Below, piece by piece: positions 33,046 to 41,583 of a stretch of DNA of 64,000 nucleotides. Position numbers and translations under genes: made by a program. The stretch spans positions 1,798,001 through 1,862,000 of the forward strand of contig NC_009675.1 of assembly GCF_000017505.1 (NCBI RefSeq), in the 5' to 3' direction. The stretch is from Anaeromyxobacter sp. Fw109-5. GTDB taxonomy: Bacteria > Myxococcota > Myxococcia > Myxococcales > Anaeromyxobacteraceae. Every line of letters starts with the position of its first letter. Positions within the stretch are counted from its first letter, which is position 1. The notes below the pieces were generated by a model. The model did no database searches. It saw only the letters and a program-made list of their open reading frames with translations, and was not told the origin of the DNA.

Positions 33046-33828
33046 TCAGCGCGCCCGCTCGGGCGGCGTCGTGCCGGTCGTCCCACCGCTCCCCGCTCCA
33101 CCCCTGGCGCCGGTGCTCCCCGTGCCCGTGTCGCCCGTGCCGGAGCCTGCCCCGGTGCCGCTCTGGCTCGCCGGAGGTGCACCGGTGGTGGTGCTCCCCG
33201 TCACGACCTGCACGAGCAGCGCCGTCGGCTCGGTGCCCGCCATCTCGTACGAGACGTGGGCGTCCTCACCGGGCGTGAGCTGGGCCGCGGAGGCCTGCCG
33301 TCCGTCGATCTGGACGCGCGTCTGGGGCGTGATGGCGAAGGTCATCGGCTCGCCGCTCTGGGGCTGGACGACGAGCTGCTGCGGGGTGGCGCGCCTCACC
33401 TCGCCGGTGACGACCTGCTCGCCGCGCGAGACGATCTGCTGCTGCTGGTCGAGCTGCCGTGAGGCCTGCTGCTGCGCCTGCTGCGCCTCCTGCGTCGCCT
33501 GGCTGGTCCTCTGGTTCGCCTGCTGCTGCGCCTGCTCCGCCTCCGCGGTCTCCCGCTCCGCGCGCTGCTGGGCCTCGGTCAGCCGGCGCTGCGCCTCCTG
33601 GACGTCCCGCTGCGCCTCCGCCGCCTGCTCTTGCTGCTTCGACGCCTCCTCCTGCGCCTTGGCCGCCGAGCTGAGCGCCTCCTTCGACTGCTCCTGCGAG
33701 GCCTCCACGCGGCGCGCGGAGGGGTTGTCGGCGCTGGCGCGCTTGCCACCGAACGTCGAGCACCCGCTCGCCGCCACGGCGATCATCCCCGCGTAAAGTA
33801 CGTTTCTCGTCCGTGTCCTCGTCGTCAT
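33046..33828 (-). CDS. Coiled-coil lipoprotein with Gln-rich heptads
   Basis: A 260-residue envelope protein. The signal ends in lipobox VAASGCSTF (Cys23). Residues 40-135 are a Gln/Ala/Glu-rich region with long heptad pattern (EASKQQEQAAEAQRDVQEAQ, then QAQQQASRQLDQQQ), a predicted extended coiled coil. A small beta domain follows (VVTGEVRRATPQQLVVQPQ, FAITPQTRVQIDGR), resembling soluble C-terminal domains that bind short polymers. The tail is a Gly/Thr/Ser linker. It could span the periplasm as Lpp-like or TolA-like helical proteins do. GGGGAG precedes the ATG. Confidence 0.8.
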   Translation of the reverse strand: MTTRTRTRNVLYAGMIAVAASGCSTFGGKRASADNPSARRVEASQEQSKEALSSAAKAQEEASKQQEQAAEAQRDVQEAQRRLTEAQQRAERETAEAEQAQQQANQRTSQATQEAQQAQQQASRQLDQQQQIVSRGEQVVTGEVRRATPQQLVVQPQSGEPMTFAITPQTRVQIDGRQASAAQLTPGEDAHVSYEMAGTEPTALLVQVVTGSTTTGAPPASQSGTGAGSGTGDTGTGSTGARGGAGSGGTTGTTPPERAR

Positions 33829-34021
33829 GCCGCTCCCCCTCCGTGGGTCATGACTGCAAGCTGGAGGCGAAGACGAGGTCCCGCAATCGGGACGGCCGCG
33901 CGCTCTCCGCGCGTACGTCCGCTCCTCCCCGGGAGATCGGCGCCGCGCGCGACGGCGCCCGAGCAGCGGAGCGGGAGGCGCCTCGCCGTCGGCGCCTCGC
34001 TCTCGCTGACGGCCGCCCGAG

Positions 34022-35773
34022 GTGCGGGTGGTACGATGCCTCGCCTTGCGCCGCGCCGTCCTCGACCTCGCTCCGCTGGGCCGCCTCGAGTTCGGGGAGC
34101 CCACCCGCGTCGTGGCGACCGACGACCCCGCCCGCGTCCGGGCCGCCCTCGCGGAGGTCGAAGGCGAGGCGCGCCGCGGTCGATGGGCGGCTGGGTACGT
34201 GGCCTACGAGGCTGCGACCGGGCTCGAGCCCGCGCTCGCCGTCCGCGGCCGCTCGGGACCGCTCTTGTGGTTCGGCATCCACGACGCGCCGGCGAACCCA
34301 TCGGCGCCGGCCGCGGGGGCGATCGCGGGAGCGCGCGTCGGGGCGCTCGCGCCGGAGGTCACGCGCGCAGAGCACGTCGCCGGAGTGGAGACGGTGCGCG
34401 CCGCGCTGGGACGCGGGGACGCCTACCAGGTGAACCTGACCTTCCGCATGCGCGGGAGCTTCGACGGCGATCCCTTCGCGCTGCACGAGCGGCTCCGCGG
34501 CGCGCAGGGCGGCGGGTACACCGGCTGCCTCGTCGTGGACGGGCGCGCGGTGGTGTCCGCGTCGCCCGAGCTGTTCTTCCTCCGGCGCGGAGACGCGATC
34601 CTCGTCCGGCCGATGAAGGGGACCGCCCGGCGCGGCCGGACCCTCGCCGAGGACGAGCGTGCGGCGAAGACGCTGGCGGCCTCGCCGAAGGAGCGCGCCG
34701 AGAACGTCATGATCGTCGACCTGCTCCGCAACGACCTCGGCCGCGTCGCGCGAACCGGCTCGGTGCGGGTGGCCGAGCTGTTCACGGTCGAGCGCTACCG
34801 GACGGTGCTGCAGCTCACCTCGACCGTCGAGGCGCGCCTCGCTCCCGCGGTCGGCCTCGCCGAGCTCTTCGCGGCCCTGTTCCCGTGCGGCTCGGTCACG
34901 GGGGCGCCGAAGATCGCGGCGACGCGGATCATCGCGGCGCTGGAGCGGAGCCCGCGCGGCCCGTACTGCGGCGCCCTCGGCGTCGTGGCGCCGGGCGGCG
35001 ACGCGGTGTTCAACGTGGCGATCCGCACGCTCGACCTCGACCTCGAGCGCGGCCTGGCGACCTACGGCGTCGGCGGCGGCATCACCTGGGGCTCGGATCC
35101 CGGGCGCGAGTGGGACGAGGCGATGGCGAAGGCCGAGGTGCTCGCCGAGCCGGCGGAGGACCTCGAGCTGCTCGAGACCCTCCGCCTGGAGCGGGGCGTC
35201 TACGCGCGGCTCGACCGGCACCTGGCCCGGCTCGAGGCGTCGGCGCGCTACTTCGGGATCCCCGTGGACCTCGCGGCGGTGCGAGCGGCCCTCGACGCGG
35301 AGGCGCGGAGCGCGCCCGCCGAAGGGGCGCGCGTCCGGCTCCTCGTCGGGGCCGACGGACGGCCGCGGACGGAGTCGGCGGCGCTCCCGGCGGCGTCGGC
35401 GGAGCCGCTGCCGGTGGCGCTCGCGCGGGCCCCCGTCGATCGCGCGGATCGGCTCCTCTTCCACAAGACCACGCGCCGCGCGGTGTACGACGCCCGGCGC
35501 GCCGAGCGGCCCGACGTCTTCGACGTGCTGCTCTCGAACCGCGAGGGCGAGCTGACCGAGCTCACCATCGGCAACCTCGTCGTCGAGCTCGGCGGCGAGC
35601 GGCTCACCCCGGCCCTCGACTCGGGCCTGCTCGCCGGGACCCTGCGCGCGGAGCTGCTCGAGCGGGGAGAGGTTCGCGAGGCCGTGCTGCGCGTCGCCGA
35701 CCTCGAGCGCGCCGCGCGGCTGTGGCTCGTGAACTCGCTGCGGGGGTGGGTGCCGCTCCGGCTGGTCCGGTGA
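34022..35773 (+). CDS. pabBC: Aminodeoxychorismate synthase component I fused to 4-amino-4-deoxychorismate lyase
   Basis: A 583-residue bifunctional enzyme for p-aminobenzoate synthesis, the folate precursor. Residues 1-375 are a chorismate-binding domain: PMKGTARRG carries the Lys expected in PabB, ENVMIVDLLRNDLGRV is the signature, and FPCGSVTGAPKI and YCGALG follow. From about residue 385 a PabC-type PLP lyase (class IV) follows, with the PLP Lys in LLFHKTTRRAVYD and FDVLLSNREGELTELTIGNL. The fusion channels aminodeoxychorismate to its lyase. A PabA amidotransferase is not in the window. The start is GTG 34022. Confidence 0.92.
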   Translation: MRVVRCLALRRAVLDLAPLGRLEFGEPTRVVATDDPARVRAALAEVEGEARRGRWAAGYVAYEAATGLEPALAVRGRSGPLLWFGIHDAPANPSAPAAGAIAGARVGALAPEVTRAEHVAGVETVRAALGRGDAYQVNLTFRMRGSFDGDPFALHERLRGAQGGGYTGCLVVDGRAVVSASPELFFLRRGDAILVRPMKGTARRGRTLAEDERAAKTLAASPKERAENVMIVDLLRNDLGRVARTGSVRVAELFTVERYRTVLQLTSTVEARLAPAVGLAELFAALFPCGSVTGAPKIAATRIIAALERSPRGPYCGALGVVAPGGDAVFNVAIRTLDLDLERGLATYGVGGGITWGSDPGREWDEAMAKAEVLAEPAEDLELLETLRLERGVYARLDRHLARLEASARYFGIPVDLAAVRAALDAEARSAPAEGARVRLLVGADGRPRTESAALPAASAEPLPVALARAPVDRADRLLFHKTTRRAVYDARRAERPDVFDVLLSNREGELTELTIGNLVVELGGERLTPALDSGLLAGTLRAELLERGEVREAVLRVADLERAARLWLVNSLRGWVPLRLVR

Positions 35774-35776
35774 CCG

Positions 35777-36157
35777 TCACCCGAGCCTGGGAGCCGGGAA
35801 CCGCGGCCGCTCGCCCCCCTCCGCCCATCGCCTCGCGCCTTCGCGCCAGGCGACGACCCCGGCCAGGAAGGCCGCCAGTCGTAGCCCTTCGATCCCGCCG
35901 CTCGCCTCGAGCCGCCGGAGCCCGGTGTCGAGGAGCCGCACCATGCCGGAGGGTCGGCCCTGCACGAGCCCCTTGTGAAAGCCGGCGGCGATCTGGATGA
36001 GCCCCTGGAGCGCGAGCCGCGCCGCGCCGGTCTCCGCGCGCCAGGCGTCCTCCCACACCTCGTGCGCGTCGAAGAAGCGGCCGGCGTCGAAGAGGCGCGC
36101 CCCCTCGGCGAGCGCGGCGCGGGTCTCCTCGGGGTGGGAGTCCTTCCCAGGCGGCAC
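35777..36157 (-). CDS. DUF309 family protein
   Basis: A 126-residue helical protein with the DUF309 core: GARLFDAGRFFDAHEVWEDAW, then GLIQIAAGFHKGLVQGRPSG. The H-E-x-W motif (DAHEVWEDAW) is the conserved feature of the family, whose function is not established. The GTG start at 36157 sits right after GAGGAG. It is convergent with pabBC, with 3 bases between the stops. Confidence 0.86.
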   Translation of the reverse strand: MPPGKDSHPEETRAALAEGARLFDAGRFFDAHEVWEDAWRAETGAARLALQGLIQIAAGFHKGLVQGRPSGMVRLLDTGLRRLEASGGIEGLRLAAFLAGVVAWREGARRWAEGGERPRFPAPRLG

Positions 36158-36304
36158 CCTCCTCCTCTAGCGCGGCTGCGTGGCCGCCGCGCGGGAGGGG
36201 AGCGCCACCCTGCTCGCCGTGCGGGCTTCGCCCCCGGGCCGGGGCGACTGTCCGGCGCGGCACGGGTTGAAGCGCAGGTCGCGGCGTGCGAAAACGCCCG
36301 TCCC

Positions 36305-37942
36305 GTGATCCGCTTCGACGGCATCTCCATGCAGCACGGCCGCCAGCTCCTCTTCGTCGAGGCGTCGGCCGTCCTCCACCGCGGCGAGAAGGTGGGCCTC
36401 GTCGGCCCGAACGGCGCCGGCAAGTCCACCCTGTTCCGGCTCGTCACCCGCGAGGAGGAGCCGGACGAGGGGAACGTCTCCATCGACCGCGGCGTCACCG
36501 TGGGCCACTTCTCGCAGGACGTCGGGGAGATGTCCGGCCGCAGCGCGGTCGAGGAGACCATGGACGGCGCCGGGCCGGTGTCGCAGGTCGCGGCGGAGCT
36601 GCACGCGCTCGAGCACGCCCTCGCCGACCCGGCGCGCGGCGACGAGCTGGAGGCCCTGGTCGAGCGCTTCGGCAACGTGCAGGCGCGCTTCGACGAGCTC
36701 GGGGGCTACGCGCTCGAGGCGAGGGCTCGCGAGATCCTGGGCGGGCTGGGCTTCACGACGGAGATGATGGACGGCGACGTCGGGGCGCTCTCCGGGGGCT
36801 GGAAGATGCGGGTCGCGCTCGCGCGCATCCTCCTCATGCGCCCCGACGCGATGCTGCTCGACGAGCCCTCGAACCACCTCGATCTCGAGTCGATCATCTG
36901 GCTCGAGGAGTTCCTCCAGGCCTACGACGGCGCGATCCTCATGACCTCGCACGACCGCGAGTTCATGAACCGGGTCGTGTCCAAGATCGTGGAGATCGAC
37001 GGCGGCGAGCTCACCACGTACTCGGGCGACTACGACTTCTACGAGCGCGAGCGCGCCATCGCCGACGCGCACCAGCAGGCGCAGTTCGACCGCCAGCAGG
37101 CGATGCTCAAGAAGGAGCTCGCCTTCATCGAGCGGTTCAAGGCGCGCGCCTCGCACGCCGCGCAGGTGCAGTCGCGCGTCAAGAAGCTCGACAAGATCGA
37201 GAAGGTGGAGCCGCCCCGGGTCCGCAAGACCGTGGACTTCGAGTTCCGCGCCGCGCAGCGCTCCGGCGAGGACGTGGCGAAGCTCACCGGCGTGGTGAAG
37301 CGCTACGGGGCGCGCGCGGTGCACGACGGGCTCGACTTCCTCGTGCGGCGCGGCGAGCGCTGGTGCGTGCTCGGCGCGAACGGCGCCGGCAAGTCGACCC
37401 TGCTCAAGATGGTGGCGGGCGAGACCGCGCCCGACGCGGGGAGCGTCGCGGTCGGCGGGAGCGTGAAGATGGGCTACTTCGCCCAGCACGCGATGGAGCT
37501 GCTCGACGCCGGCCGGACCGTCTGGGACACGCTCCAGGACGCCTTCCCGCGCGCGTCGGTCGGCTCGCTGCGCACGCTCGCCGGCTGCTTCGGCTTCTCC
37601 GGCGACGAGATCGAGAAGCGCTGCAAGGTGCTCTCGGGCGGCGAGAAGGCGCGCCTGGTGCTCGCGAAGCTGCTCTACGACCCGCCGAACTTCCTGGTCC
37701 TCGACGAGCCCACGAACCACCTCGACGTCACGACGAAGGAGATGCTGGTGCGTGCGCTCGCGGGCTACGAGGGCACGATGCTGCTGGTCTCGCACGACCG
37801 GCGCTTCCTCTCCGCGCTCACGAACCGGGTGCTCGAGCTCACGCCCGAGGGGCCGATCCCCTACGGCGGAGGATACGCCGAGTACGTCGCTCGCACCGGC
37901 CGCGAGGGGCCGGGGCTCAGGCACCTGGGCGCGGCGCGGTAG
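36305..37942 (+). CDS. ABC-F family ATPase
   Basis: A 545-residue cytoplasmic protein with two ABC domains and no membrane segments. Domain 1: Walker A GPNGAGKSTL, signature LSGGWKMRVALARIL, Walker B MLLDEPSNHLD. Linker: a charged helical arm (KKELAFIERFKARASHAAQVQSRVKKLDKIEK). Domain 2: Walker A GANGAGKSTL, signature LSGGEKARLVLAKLL, Walker B LVLDEPTNHLD. ABC-F proteins act at the ribosome E-site as translation factors. A GTG start at 36305 (VIRFDGIS) is the family start; the upstream frame extension is rejected. Not a resistance determinant by sequence alone. Confidence 0.92.
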   Translation: MIRFDGISMQHGRQLLFVEASAVLHRGEKVGLVGPNGAGKSTLFRLVTREEEPDEGNVSIDRGVTVGHFSQDVGEMSGRSAVEETMDGAGPVSQVAAELHALEHALADPARGDELEALVERFGNVQARFDELGGYALEARAREILGGLGFTTEMMDGDVGALSGGWKMRVALARILLMRPDAMLLDEPSNHLDLESIIWLEEFLQAYDGAILMTSHDREFMNRVVSKIVEIDGGELTTYSGDYDFYERERAIADAHQQAQFDRQQAMLKKELAFIERFKARASHAAQVQSRVKKLDKIEKVEPPRVRKTVDFEFRAAQRSGEDVAKLTGVVKRYGARAVHDGLDFLVRRGERWCVLGANGAGKSTLLKMVAGETAPDAGSVAVGGSVKMGYFAQHAMELLDAGRTVWDTLQDAFPRASVGSLRTLAGCFGFSGDEIEKRCKVLSGGEKARLVLAKLLYDPPNFLVLDEPTNHLDVTTKEMLVRALAGYEGTMLLVSHDRRFLSALTNRVLELTPEGPIPYGGGYAEYVARTGREGPGLRHLGAAR

Positions 37943-38077
37943 CCGCTACACCAGGGCCAGGCGAAGTCGAAGGACCCCGACCCCGACCTCGACGTCGCCT
38001 CGATCGGATCGCTCGACGCCGGTCATCCCGAGCCCTTCGACTCCGCGGCCTCCGTCCGCTACGCTCAGGACAGGCTG

Positions 38078-38103
38078 CGCTCCGTCGCGTCAGCGACGGA
38101 GCG
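38078..38103. repeat. 11-bp perfect hairpin before hexamer array 3
   Basis: CGCTCCGTCGC (38078-38088) pairs with GCGACGGAGCG (38093-38103) over a four-base loop. It lies 135 bases after the ABC-F stop and just before array 3. Upstream, 38030-38075 contains a degenerate dispersed-repeat stretch (CCCTTCGACTCC, CGCTACGCTCAGGACAGG). It could end ABC-F transcription, but there is no T tract. Confidence 0.65.
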
Positions 38104-38124
38104 GATCGAGGGACCTCGACGACC

Positions 38125-38352
<228 letters not shown>

Positions 38353-38356
38353 TGTC

Positions 38357-38368
38357 ATTCATCACATC
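38357..38368 (+). repeat. Left copy of inverted 12-mer bracketing the HNH gene
   Basis: ATTCATCACATC, four bases after array 3. Its exact reverse complement is at 40203-40214, six bases before array 4. Such A/T-rich 12-mers are rare in this DNA, so the pair is unlikely to be chance. Confidence 0.75.
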
Positions 38369-38546
38369 GGCTCGTCCTGGACTCGGGACGAGGTGCCGAC
38401 CGCGCGCCCGCGGTGGGCACGCGCGAGGGAGCAGTACGAGCGAGGGAAAGCGGCCTACGAGGGGCCGGAGAGGCGGCGTCGCCGCGCGTCCGCCGCGTCG
38501 CCGGAAGACGCTGCGGTCGGCTTTGCTCCCGTTCCGCCGACCGCGG

Positions 38547-39713
38547 TCACGTTGCCCACAAGCCCTGCTGAATGGCAGCTGGCGCGGTGCCGGCATGCCC
38601 CGTCCGCTCGGCGAGGTTTCCGCGCCGGAAGCGGTCCATGTGCTCGCGCCCGTAGGTCTGTTCGGCGTGCAACAGGTTGTGCGACCTGCAGGCGACCCGG
38701 AGATTCTCGAGCGTCGAGAGACCCCCCAGGGCGAGCGGCTGGATGTGGTCGAGCTCCAGCTGCCAGCGGCTGTCGCAGCGCCGCCCGTCCGGAGCGACCC
38801 AGGCGCAGCGTCCACCGTCGCGCTTCCAGACCTCGCGCCGCACTGCCGCCGGGATCGTGCTCGTGGGCGCGGCGGACTCGGCGGAGGGACGTGTCTCCCG
38901 GTCGGCCTTCCGCTGCCGCTCCGGCGCGATCGCGCCCTTGCGCTTGCCGTGCGTCTCGACGGCGCAGCGGATGGCCTCGCGGAGCACCGCCGCGAGATCG
39001 CCGTCCGGGATCTTGTGCGAGAGCAGCGCGGTGAGCGTCTCGAGGTCCTCCTTGCAGGACGCGTCGATGGTGACCCGCAGCGACCAGCCGCTCTCGCTCA
39101 CGGCGCGGGTCTCCGCCCGCGTCTTCGGGCGGGGAACGTCGGGCAGCGCGGAGACCGTGGGCGGCAGCGACCCACCAGCCGCCGCCGGCGCGGGGATCGC
39201 CTCCTGCGGCTCGGCAGGTCCGTCATCCACTGCCGCCAGCGGCAGCGCCGGCGCGCTCGCGGCTGCAGCGCGGTCGGGCAGCTTGCGCAGGCCCGCCCGC
39301 GGAGCGGTGCGCGCCTGGAGCGAGGCGACGAGGTGATCCACCTCGGCCTTGGTGCGGTAGGCGGCCCGGGCGACGAGGTCGGGCAGGTTCTCCTCGGTCA
39401 GCACCTGGCCGAGCAGCTGGACGGTGGAGATGCAAAGGCGGCCATCTCGCAGGGCGTCCTCGAGGCTGGGGAACCGGCGCAGCACCCGCATCGCCTGGAT
39501 GCGTCGCCCGGCAGCGCCCTCGCGCAGGTGGAGCACCTCCAGGCAATACGCCCAGAGCGAGGGGTACCCGGCGTCCACGTACGCGCGGCGGCGATCGAAC
39601 ACCTCGAGGTGGAGGAGGAACTCGACCTGGACGTCGCGCTCCTGGCCGGCGAGCTCGCGCAGGCGCTGGGCGAGGAGGGTCGAGTCGAGGGCGGAAGGGG
39701 CGATCGCGGGCAT
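38547..39713 (-). CDS. HNH endonuclease-domain protein
   Basis: A 388-residue protein. The first 180 residues are a helical region (LRELAGQERDVQVEFLLHLEVF, AYCLEVLHLREGAAGRRI) similar to N-termini of DUF222-type HNH proteins. A Pro/Ala-rich linker and charged helices follow. The C-terminal 100 residues hold the nuclease: VWKRDGGRCAWV, QLELDHIQPLALGG (catalytic His), LRVACRSHNLLHAEQ (the N-H residues), giving a complete HNH motif. A split Cys pair around GRCAW suggests a zinc site. AGGAGG precedes the ATG at 39713. It lies between inverted 12-mers and two hexamer arrays, an arrangement suggesting a mobile or selfish cassette. Confidence 0.9.
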   Translation of the reverse strand: MPAIAPSALDSTLLAQRLRELAGQERDVQVEFLLHLEVFDRRRAYVDAGYPSLWAYCLEVLHLREGAAGRRIQAMRVLRRFPSLEDALRDGRLCISTVQLLGQVLTEENLPDLVARAAYRTKAEVDHLVASLQARTAPRAGLRKLPDRAAAASAPALPLAAVDDGPAEPQEAIPAPAAAGGSLPPTVSALPDVPRPKTRAETRAVSESGWSLRVTIDASCKEDLETLTALLSHKIPDGDLAAVLREAIRCAVETHGKRKGAIAPERQRKADRETRPSAESAAPTSTIPAAVRREVWKRDGGRCAWVAPDGRRCDSRWQLELDHIQPLALGGLSTLENLRVACRSHNLLHAEQTYGREHMDRFRRGNLAERTGHAGTAPAAIQQGLWAT

Positions 39714-39732
39714 GGTGCACCTCCTGTGCACC
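39714..39732 (-). promoter_or_regulatory. 7-bp inverted repeat with RBS in the loop, directly before the HNH start
   Basis: On the minus strand GGTGCAC, AGGAG, GTGCACC, then ATG. The stem is 7 bp and the five-base loop is the ribosome binding site itself. Unlike the two four-helix-bundle hairpins, this leaves the site accessible. The palindrome may be an operator or chance. Confidence 0.55.
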
Positions 39733-40202
39733 CTTCGTAACACGCGATTTCCGCACCTCCTGAGACGCGCCAGGATCGCGCCTGCGCCGTTTTCCGGCCC
39801 CGCCCCTTCGCCGTCCACGCGGCGCGCCGGACGCGCACGGCGCGGCCTGCCTGCGCTCGCGAGGTACGTGCTCTCGACGTACCGCGGACGTCGAAGCGCG
39901 CTTCGCCTCGAACCTCGTCAAGAGGGCGACGTTCACCCACCGCAACTGGGACTCGCGTGGCTCGCAAGAGCTGTCGCTGGAGATAGCAAGGACTTTGAGT
40001 GAATGCCGCCGTTGGCCGAGCGTGCGCGCAATTTCTCGGACCTGCTCTGCCCGCTGCCCAGTCACCGCCGACGCCGGTGAAGACGCACCGCATGATGGGC
40101 ACAGGCGCGCCGGCGCGAGCGCTTCTCCCCTCGATGCCCGAGCCCCGTCTGCGTACGGGCGACGGCACACGACCTGCCGGCATGCGGGTGCTGTCGCCGT
40201 GG
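39733..40202. other. Intergenic region of about 470 bases with no supported gene
   Basis: Upstream of the HNH gene and inside the inverted 12-mers. Minus-strand frames cross it (for instance a stretch reading QLRWVNVALLTRFEAKRAST around 39900-39960), but they have irregular composition and no ribosome binding site. It may hold promoter signals for the HNH gene or gene remnants. Nothing is certain. Confidence 0.4.
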
Positions 40203-40214
40203 GATGTGATGAAT
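40203..40214 (-). repeat. Right copy of inverted 12-mer bracketing the HNH gene
   Basis: GATGTGATGAAT, the exact reverse complement of 38357-38368, lying immediately before hexamer array 4. With the left copy it defines a 1.86-kb unit holding only the HNH gene. Confidence 0.75.
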
Positions 40215-40220
40215 CGAGAG

Positions 40221-40351
40221 GACCCCGACCCCGACCCCGACCTCGACCCCGACCCCGACCTCGACCTCGACCTCGACCCCGACCCCGACCCCGACCTCGA
40301 CCCCGACCCCGACCCCGACCTCGACCCCGACCTCGACCCCGACCTCGACCG
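40221..40351 (-). repeat. GGTCGN hexamer array 4
   Basis: Twenty-one tandem units plus a partial one, read on the minus strand as GGTCGG and GGTCGA in irregular order, ending in one GGTCGC. The use of GGTCGA distinguishes it from arrays 2 and 3 and links it to the array inside the cysHC fusion gene. It lies just upstream of the HipA-like kinase gene and outside the inverted 12-mer. Confidence 0.95.
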
Positions 40352-40421
40352 CGCCTCGCCCCCGCCCTCACCCTCGCCAGATCCTCCGGCGAGCGGACCG
40401 CCTCCGCGGTAACCTGCCGGG

Positions 40422-41201
40422 ATGAGGACGGTCACCGCCACCCGCTACGTCACGCCGCTCCGGGAGGGCGGGTCGCTCCCCGCCATCGTGGAGGGAGACG
40501 ACGACGGGCTCTACGTCGCGAAGTTTCGCGGGGCAGGGCAGGGGCCGAAGGCGCTCGTCGCGGAGGTGATCGCGGGCGAGCTCGCCCGGGCGGCGGGGCT
40601 GCCCGTCCCGGAGCTCGTCCGGCTCGAGATCGGCGCGGAGCTCGGGCGGAACGAGCCGGACGAGGAGATCCGCGACCTCCTCAAGGCGAGCGTCGGCGTG
40701 AACGTCGGCCTCGACTACCTGCCCGGGAGCGCCAGCTTCGATCCGGTGGCCGGCCCGGCGCCCTCGGCGGCGGAGGCGTCGGAGATCGTCTTCTTCGACG
40801 CGCTCGTGACGAACGTCGACCGGACGGCGCGGAACTCGAACCTCCTCTGCTGGCACCGGCGGCTGTGGCTCATCGACCACGGCGCGTCCCTCTACTTCCA
40901 CCATGCCTGGCCGGAGGCGCCCGATCCTGCGCTGACGCCGTTCCGGGCCGTGAAGGACCACGTGCTCCTGGCGTGGGCCGCGGAGCTCCCCGCCGCGGCC
41001 GCGCGCCTCGCTCCCAGGCTCGCGAACGGCGCCATCGCGCGCGCGGTCGGGGAGGTGCCGGACGCCTGGCTCGAGGGCGAGCCCCGCTTCGCGACGGTGG
41101 CGGAGCACCGCGCCGCGTACGTGGGACACCTGGAGCGGCGGCTCGCCGTGGCGGAGCTCTTCACGGAGGAGGCGGACCGTGCCCGCGCGCTGCTCGTTTG
41201 A
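40422..41201 (+). CDS. HipA-like kinase family protein
   Basis: A 259-residue protein of the stand-alone HipA-family kinase type. The N-terminal part has GLYVAKFRGAGQGPKAL (nucleotide Lys region) and LVAEVIAGELARAAGLPVPE. The catalytic motif is FDALVTNVDRTARNSNLL (NxDR...N), and LIDHGASLYF is the metal-binding DFG equivalent. There is no N-terminal HipA_N domain or HipB-type antitoxin next to it, unlike classical hipBA. The stop overlaps the DUF3037 gene by 23 bases. The pairing of these two families recurs in bacterial genomes. Its target is unknown. Confidence 0.87.
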   Translation: MRTVTATRYVTPLREGGSLPAIVEGDDDGLYVAKFRGAGQGPKALVAEVIAGELARAAGLPVPELVRLEIGAELGRNEPDEEIRDLLKASVGVNVGLDYLPGSASFDPVAGPAPSAAEASEIVFFDALVTNVDRTARNSNLLCWHRRLWLIDHGASLYFHHAWPEAPDPALTPFRAVKDHVLLAWAAELPAAAARLAPRLANGAIARAVGEVPDAWLEGEPRFATVAEHRAAYVGHLERRLAVAELFTEEADRARALLV

Positions 41202-41583
41202 CTACGCGATCGTCCGCGTCGTCCCGCGCGTCGAGCGGGAGGAGTTCGTGAACGCGGGCGTGATCCTGTTCTGCCTCGCGCAGGACTTCCTCGCCGCGCG
41301 CGTCGAGCTCGATCGGGAGCGCGTCCGCGCGCTCTTCCCGGGGGTGGATCTGCCGCTCGTCGAGGAGCACCTCGCCGCGCTCTCGCGCGTCGCCGCGGGC
41401 GGGGAGGGGAGCGGGCCCATCGGCGGGCTGTCACTCCGCGAGCGCTTCCACTGGCTCGTCGCGCCGCGGAGCACGGTCATCCAGGTCGGACCGGTGCACT
41501 CCGGCGTGTGCGAGGTCCCGGCCCAGGCGCTCGAGAAGCTCCTCGATCGCATGGTGCGGACGGCGCCGGATCCCCGGCGATGA
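41179..41583 (+). CDS. DUF3037 family protein
   Basis: A 134-residue protein with the DUF3037 pattern SFDYAIVRVVPRVEREEFVNAG, then VILFCLAQDFLAARVELD, FPGVDLPLVEEHL and the closing VHSGVCEVP. Function is unknown, but it is found beside HipA-like kinases. GTG 41179 sits within the kinase 3' end with GAGGAGG in front, and the stop overlaps the MFS ATG (ATGA), so the three genes are translationally linked. Confidence 0.87.
   Translation: MPARCSFDYAIVRVVPRVEREEFVNAGVILFCLAQDFLAARVELDRERVRALFPGVDLPLVEEHLAALSRVAAGGEGSGPIGGLSLRERFHWLVAPRSTVIQVGPVHSGVCEVPAQALEKLLDRMVRTAPDPRR

Noticed and set aside
39999-40412. Plus-strand frame reading an Asp-Pro/Asp-Leu repeat protein
   Set aside because: The repeat part is only hexamer array 4, which is stop-free in every frame; no RBS and no non-repeat conserved part.
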